This document shows, piece after piece, positions 3,659 through 5,578 of a DNA stretch of 5,578 nucleotides; positions within the stretch are counted from its first letter, which is position 1; every line of letters starts with the position of its first letter. Made by a program: the position numbers and the translations under genes. The notes beneath the pieces are model-generated. The model was not told the DNA's origin, searched no databases, and saw nothing but the letters and a program-made list of their open reading frames with translations. This stretch comes from Treponema sp. (lineage in GTDB: Bacteria; Spirochaetota; Spirochaetia; Treponematales; Breznakiellaceae): contig JAIRXT010000102.1 in assembly GCA_031268125.1 (NCBI GenBank), positions 1-5,578 on the forward strand, read 5' to 3'.

Positions 3659-5376
3659 TCGTTCCGGGGCCCGGCGGAGACCCTGACGAGTATCCCCGCC
3701 GGATTGCGGCGCGGCGGGGGGTTTCCGTTCGTTACCGGGGAAAAACCCTGCTTTCCACCGTCGATCCCCTTGGCCAGGCCGAGCGGACGGCGGATGCCGC
3801 CCCGCTTCGGGATTCTACCCTTTATTTTTGCCCTTCTCCCCTTTTCGGCCACGGCTTGTCCCGGCTTCTGGACCGGATTGAGGCAGGAGGTCTTGATTCC
3901 GCCGTCCTCTGCGTAGAAGCGGACGGCAAATTACTGGCCCTTTCCCGGGAGGAGGCCCCGGACGGCGCGGCAATCCCTGCCCTCCGGCCCCGGCTGTCCA
4001 TGCTGGGCATTGCGGGAGCCGGGCCTTTCCCGGAAGAAACCGCGGAGGAAAGTACGGAGCGGGTCTGTACCTTTGTCCGGCAGCGATGGGGAAGCCGCCG
4101 CTTCCGCCGTGTAGAGGTCCTGCGCTTTTCCGGGGCCTGGCAGTTCTTCCCGGAACTGTACGCCGCCCTTGCACAGGCGCTCCAGGCTGATATAGCGACA
4201 GACTGGTCCAACGCCATGACCCTGGTAAAGCTGGGGCGGCGCTATATCAGGAATTTTATCCGTAACCTGGCCCGCGTACCCGGCGCCCCCTCAATTTCCG
4301 CCCTCTCCTTTGGGACTATGCCGGTTCTGGTCCTGGGGGCGGGCCCTTCGCTGGACGGCTTTTTGGACAGTCTGGGGGAAACAACAGATAGGCCCTTTGG
4401 GATTGTCTGCGTAGATACGGCAATTCCCAGCCTAAAGGCCAGGGGCATACGGCCGGACCTGGTCATCGCCCTGGAAAGCCAGCACTGGAACCTGCGGGAT
4501 TTTGTCGGCGCCAGGGGCTGGGGAGTTCCTCTGGCGATGGACCTGTCCGCTCTCCCTGCTACGGCGCACATTCTGGGGGGCCCCTGTTACAGCTTCTTTA
4601 CCCCCTGGACCGGGATGAATCTTTTCAAACGGCTGGAAGCCGCGGACTTGCTCCCGGAACAGTTCCCTCCCCTGGGTTCCGTGGGGCTTAGCGCCGCGGC
4701 GGCGGCCCTCAGACTGGGGAGGGGGCCGGTGATCGTCTGCGGCATTGATTTTTCCTTTACCCCGGACAGCTACCATGCCCGTTCCACACCGGGGCACCGG
4801 GAAAAACTCCGGGGGCAGAACCGTTTCCGGGGCATCCTTAACCAGGCGGCGGCCTTTCGCAGCGGCGCCTTTGCCGCCCTCTCAAAATCCGGGCAGCCGG
4901 TACGCAGCGATCCGGCCATGCGGAACTACCGGGACCTCTTTGAGCGGGAATTTGCCGGGGAAGGACGGCTCAGGGACATCGAAGGTTCCGGCCTCCCCCT
5001 GGGGATTCCCAGCCTAAGCCGTGAGGAAGCGGCGGCGATTCTACGGGCCTCCGAAACCGGAAGAATCATGGCAAACGGCGGGGGAGCGGAATACGACACC
5101 GCCAAGGCCCGGCGGCTTAAAGTATTCATCCTGAACGAACAAAGGGCCCTGGAACGCCTGCGGGACATTCTGCGGGGAGAACGCGAAGGCGGGGAATTTG
5201 ACGCGCTCCTTGATTTTTGCGATTACCTCTGGGCACACTTCCCCGAGTGCGCGGCCGCCGGCCGCCGGCCGCCGGCAACGGATACATCCTTCCTCAAGCG
5301 GGTAAGAACGGAAATAGAACCCTTTATAAAACTCTGGGAACTTGCCCTGGAATCCTGCGGGGACCGGGAACCCTGA
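3655..5376 (+). CDS. DUF115 family protein, motility-associated (Maf/MptE-like) putative glycosyltransferase
   Basis: This 573-residue cytoplasmic protein has the DUF115 signature. A nucleotide-binding-like VLVLGAGPSLDGF lies near residues 225-236, followed by CVDTAIPSL and RPDLVIALESQHWN (about 266-279). VCGIDFSFTPDSYHAR is at about 361-376. In flagellated bacteria DUF115 proteins (Maf) are linked to flagellin glycosylation; in archaea the related MptE is a pterin diphosphokinase. The N-terminal RYRGKTLLSTVDPLGQAER segment is typical of the long bacterial forms. The start is taken at TTG 3655, which overlaps the TGA of the isomerase gene (ATTGA). No good ribosome binding site is seen, so coupling to the upstream gene is likely. 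An in-frame TTG at 3625 would add ten residues. A 7-bp tandem repeat lies near the 3' end (5253-5276). The target protein or sugar cannot be told from this window. Confidence 0.82.
   Translation: MIVPGPGGDPDEYPRRIAARRGVSVRYRGKTLLSTVDPLGQAERTADAAPLRDSTLYFCPSPLFGHGLSRLLDRIEAGGLDSAVLCVEADGKLLALSREEAPDGAAIPALRPRLSMLGIAGAGPFPEETAEESTERVCTFVRQRWGSRRFRRVEVLRFSGAWQFFPELYAALAQALQADIATDWSNAMTLVKLGRRYIRNFIRNLARVPGAPSISALSFGTMPVLVLGAGPSLDGFLDSLGETTDRPFGIVCVDTAIPSLKARGIRPDLVIALESQHWNLRDFVGARGWGVPLAMDLSALPATAHILGGPCYSFFTPWTGMNLFKRLEAADLLPEQFPPLGSVGLSAAAAALRLGRGPVIVCGIDFSFTPDSYHARSTPGHREKLRGQNRFRGILNQAAAFRSGAFAALSKSGQPVRSDPAMRNYRDLFEREFAGEGRLRDIEGSGLPLGIPSLSREEAAAILRASETGRIMANGGGAEYDTAKARRLKVFILNEQRALERLRDILRGEREGGEFDALLDFCDYLWAHFPECAAAGRRPPATDTSFLKRVRTEIEPFIKLWELALESCGDREP
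5253..5276 (+). repeat. GGCCGCC heptanucleotide tandem repeat within the DUF115 gene
   Basis: Three exact copies of GGCCGCC (5253-5259, 5260-5266, 5267-5273) plus GGC lie inside the coding region, encoding part of AAAGRRPPATD about 40 residues before the stop. Because the unit is seven bases, gain or loss of one copy would shift the reading frame and change the protein's tail. Confidence 0.7.
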
Positions 5377-5401
5377 ACCCGGAAGGGCGGGGAAAGACGG
5401 G

Positions 5402-5578
5402 CTATTCTTCCTTGGCCTTTAACACCGCCAGGAACGCGCTCTGGGGCAGCTCCACCTCTCCCACGGTCTTCATCCGCTTCTTCCCCTCTTTTTGCTTTTC
5501 CAGGAGCTTCCGCTTGCGGGTAATGTCGCCGCCGTAACACTTGGCAAGCACATCCTTGCGCAGGGCGTTTACCGTCTC
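5402..5578 (-). CDS. lepA: Elongation factor 4 (LepA), C-terminal fragment
   Basis: These are the last 58 residues of LepA, read on the minus strand; the gene continues past the right edge of the window. LepA is a ribosome-binding translational GTPase of the cytoplasm. The visible part is its characteristic C-terminal domain, which contacts tRNA on the ribosome. It includes VNALRKDVLAKCYGGDITRK, then KLLEKQKEGKKRMKTVG and VELPQSAFLAVLK, ending KAKEE with TAG at 5402-5404. The CYGGDI(T/S)RK and KQKEGKKRMK blocks are diagnostic. It converges on the DUF115 gene with a 25-base gap. A 5-bp hairpin there (5364-5368 with 5378-5382) has no T run, so no confident terminator is seen. Confidence 0.95.
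   Translation of the reverse strand, partial: ETVNALRKDVLAKCYGGDITRKRKLLEKQKEGKKRMKTVGEVELPQSAFLAVLKAKEE

Noticed and set aside
5364..5382. Bidirectional terminator between the DUF115 gene and lepA
   Set aside because: The stem is only 5 bp with a 9-nt loop and no T run on either strand.

Overview
The window looks like a chromosomal segment of a spirochaete, most likely a gut-associated (termite-type) Treponema. This rests on three things: a DUF115 (Maf/MptE-like) motility-associated protein, a PpiD-like membrane-anchored foldase, and GC-rich coding DNA separated by long, repeat-laden spacers. It is an inference from gene content and style, not a database match.

Bases 1-1036 hold no convincing protein gene. 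They contain a structured repeat module (1-177), a 288-bp almost fully palindromic element (239-526), a near-consensus sigma70 promoter (546-574), a possible ~80-nt small RNA ending in a strong terminator (581-660), tRNA-Gly(GCC) (689-760) with its own terminator (776-808), a faint tRNA-like relic (829-883), and two hairpins (931-996) just ahead of the first gene. Bases 1037-1627 encode a small HD-family protein resembling stand-alone ppGpp hydrolases. Bases 1641-2064 repeat the same two elements seen at the left edge, in the same order and orientation. The pair brackets the promoter/sRNA/tRNA/hydrolase block.

From 2141 rightward is ordinary coding sequence. A 505-aa membrane-anchored parvulin-type peptidyl-prolyl isomerase (PpiD/SurA-like) overlaps by 4 bases a 573-aa DUF115 protein, probably translationally coupled. 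Convergent with them at the right edge is the C-terminus of lepA (elongation factor 4).

The most interesting feature is the repeat system. Two copies of a 164-177-nt module keep the same conserved linkers, while the hairpins between the linkers have entirely different sequences that still pair perfectly. That is covariation, and it argues for selection or propagation on structure. Each module is followed by a palindromic, MITE-like element. The left one is full length; the right one looks like an internal-deletion derivative of the same family.
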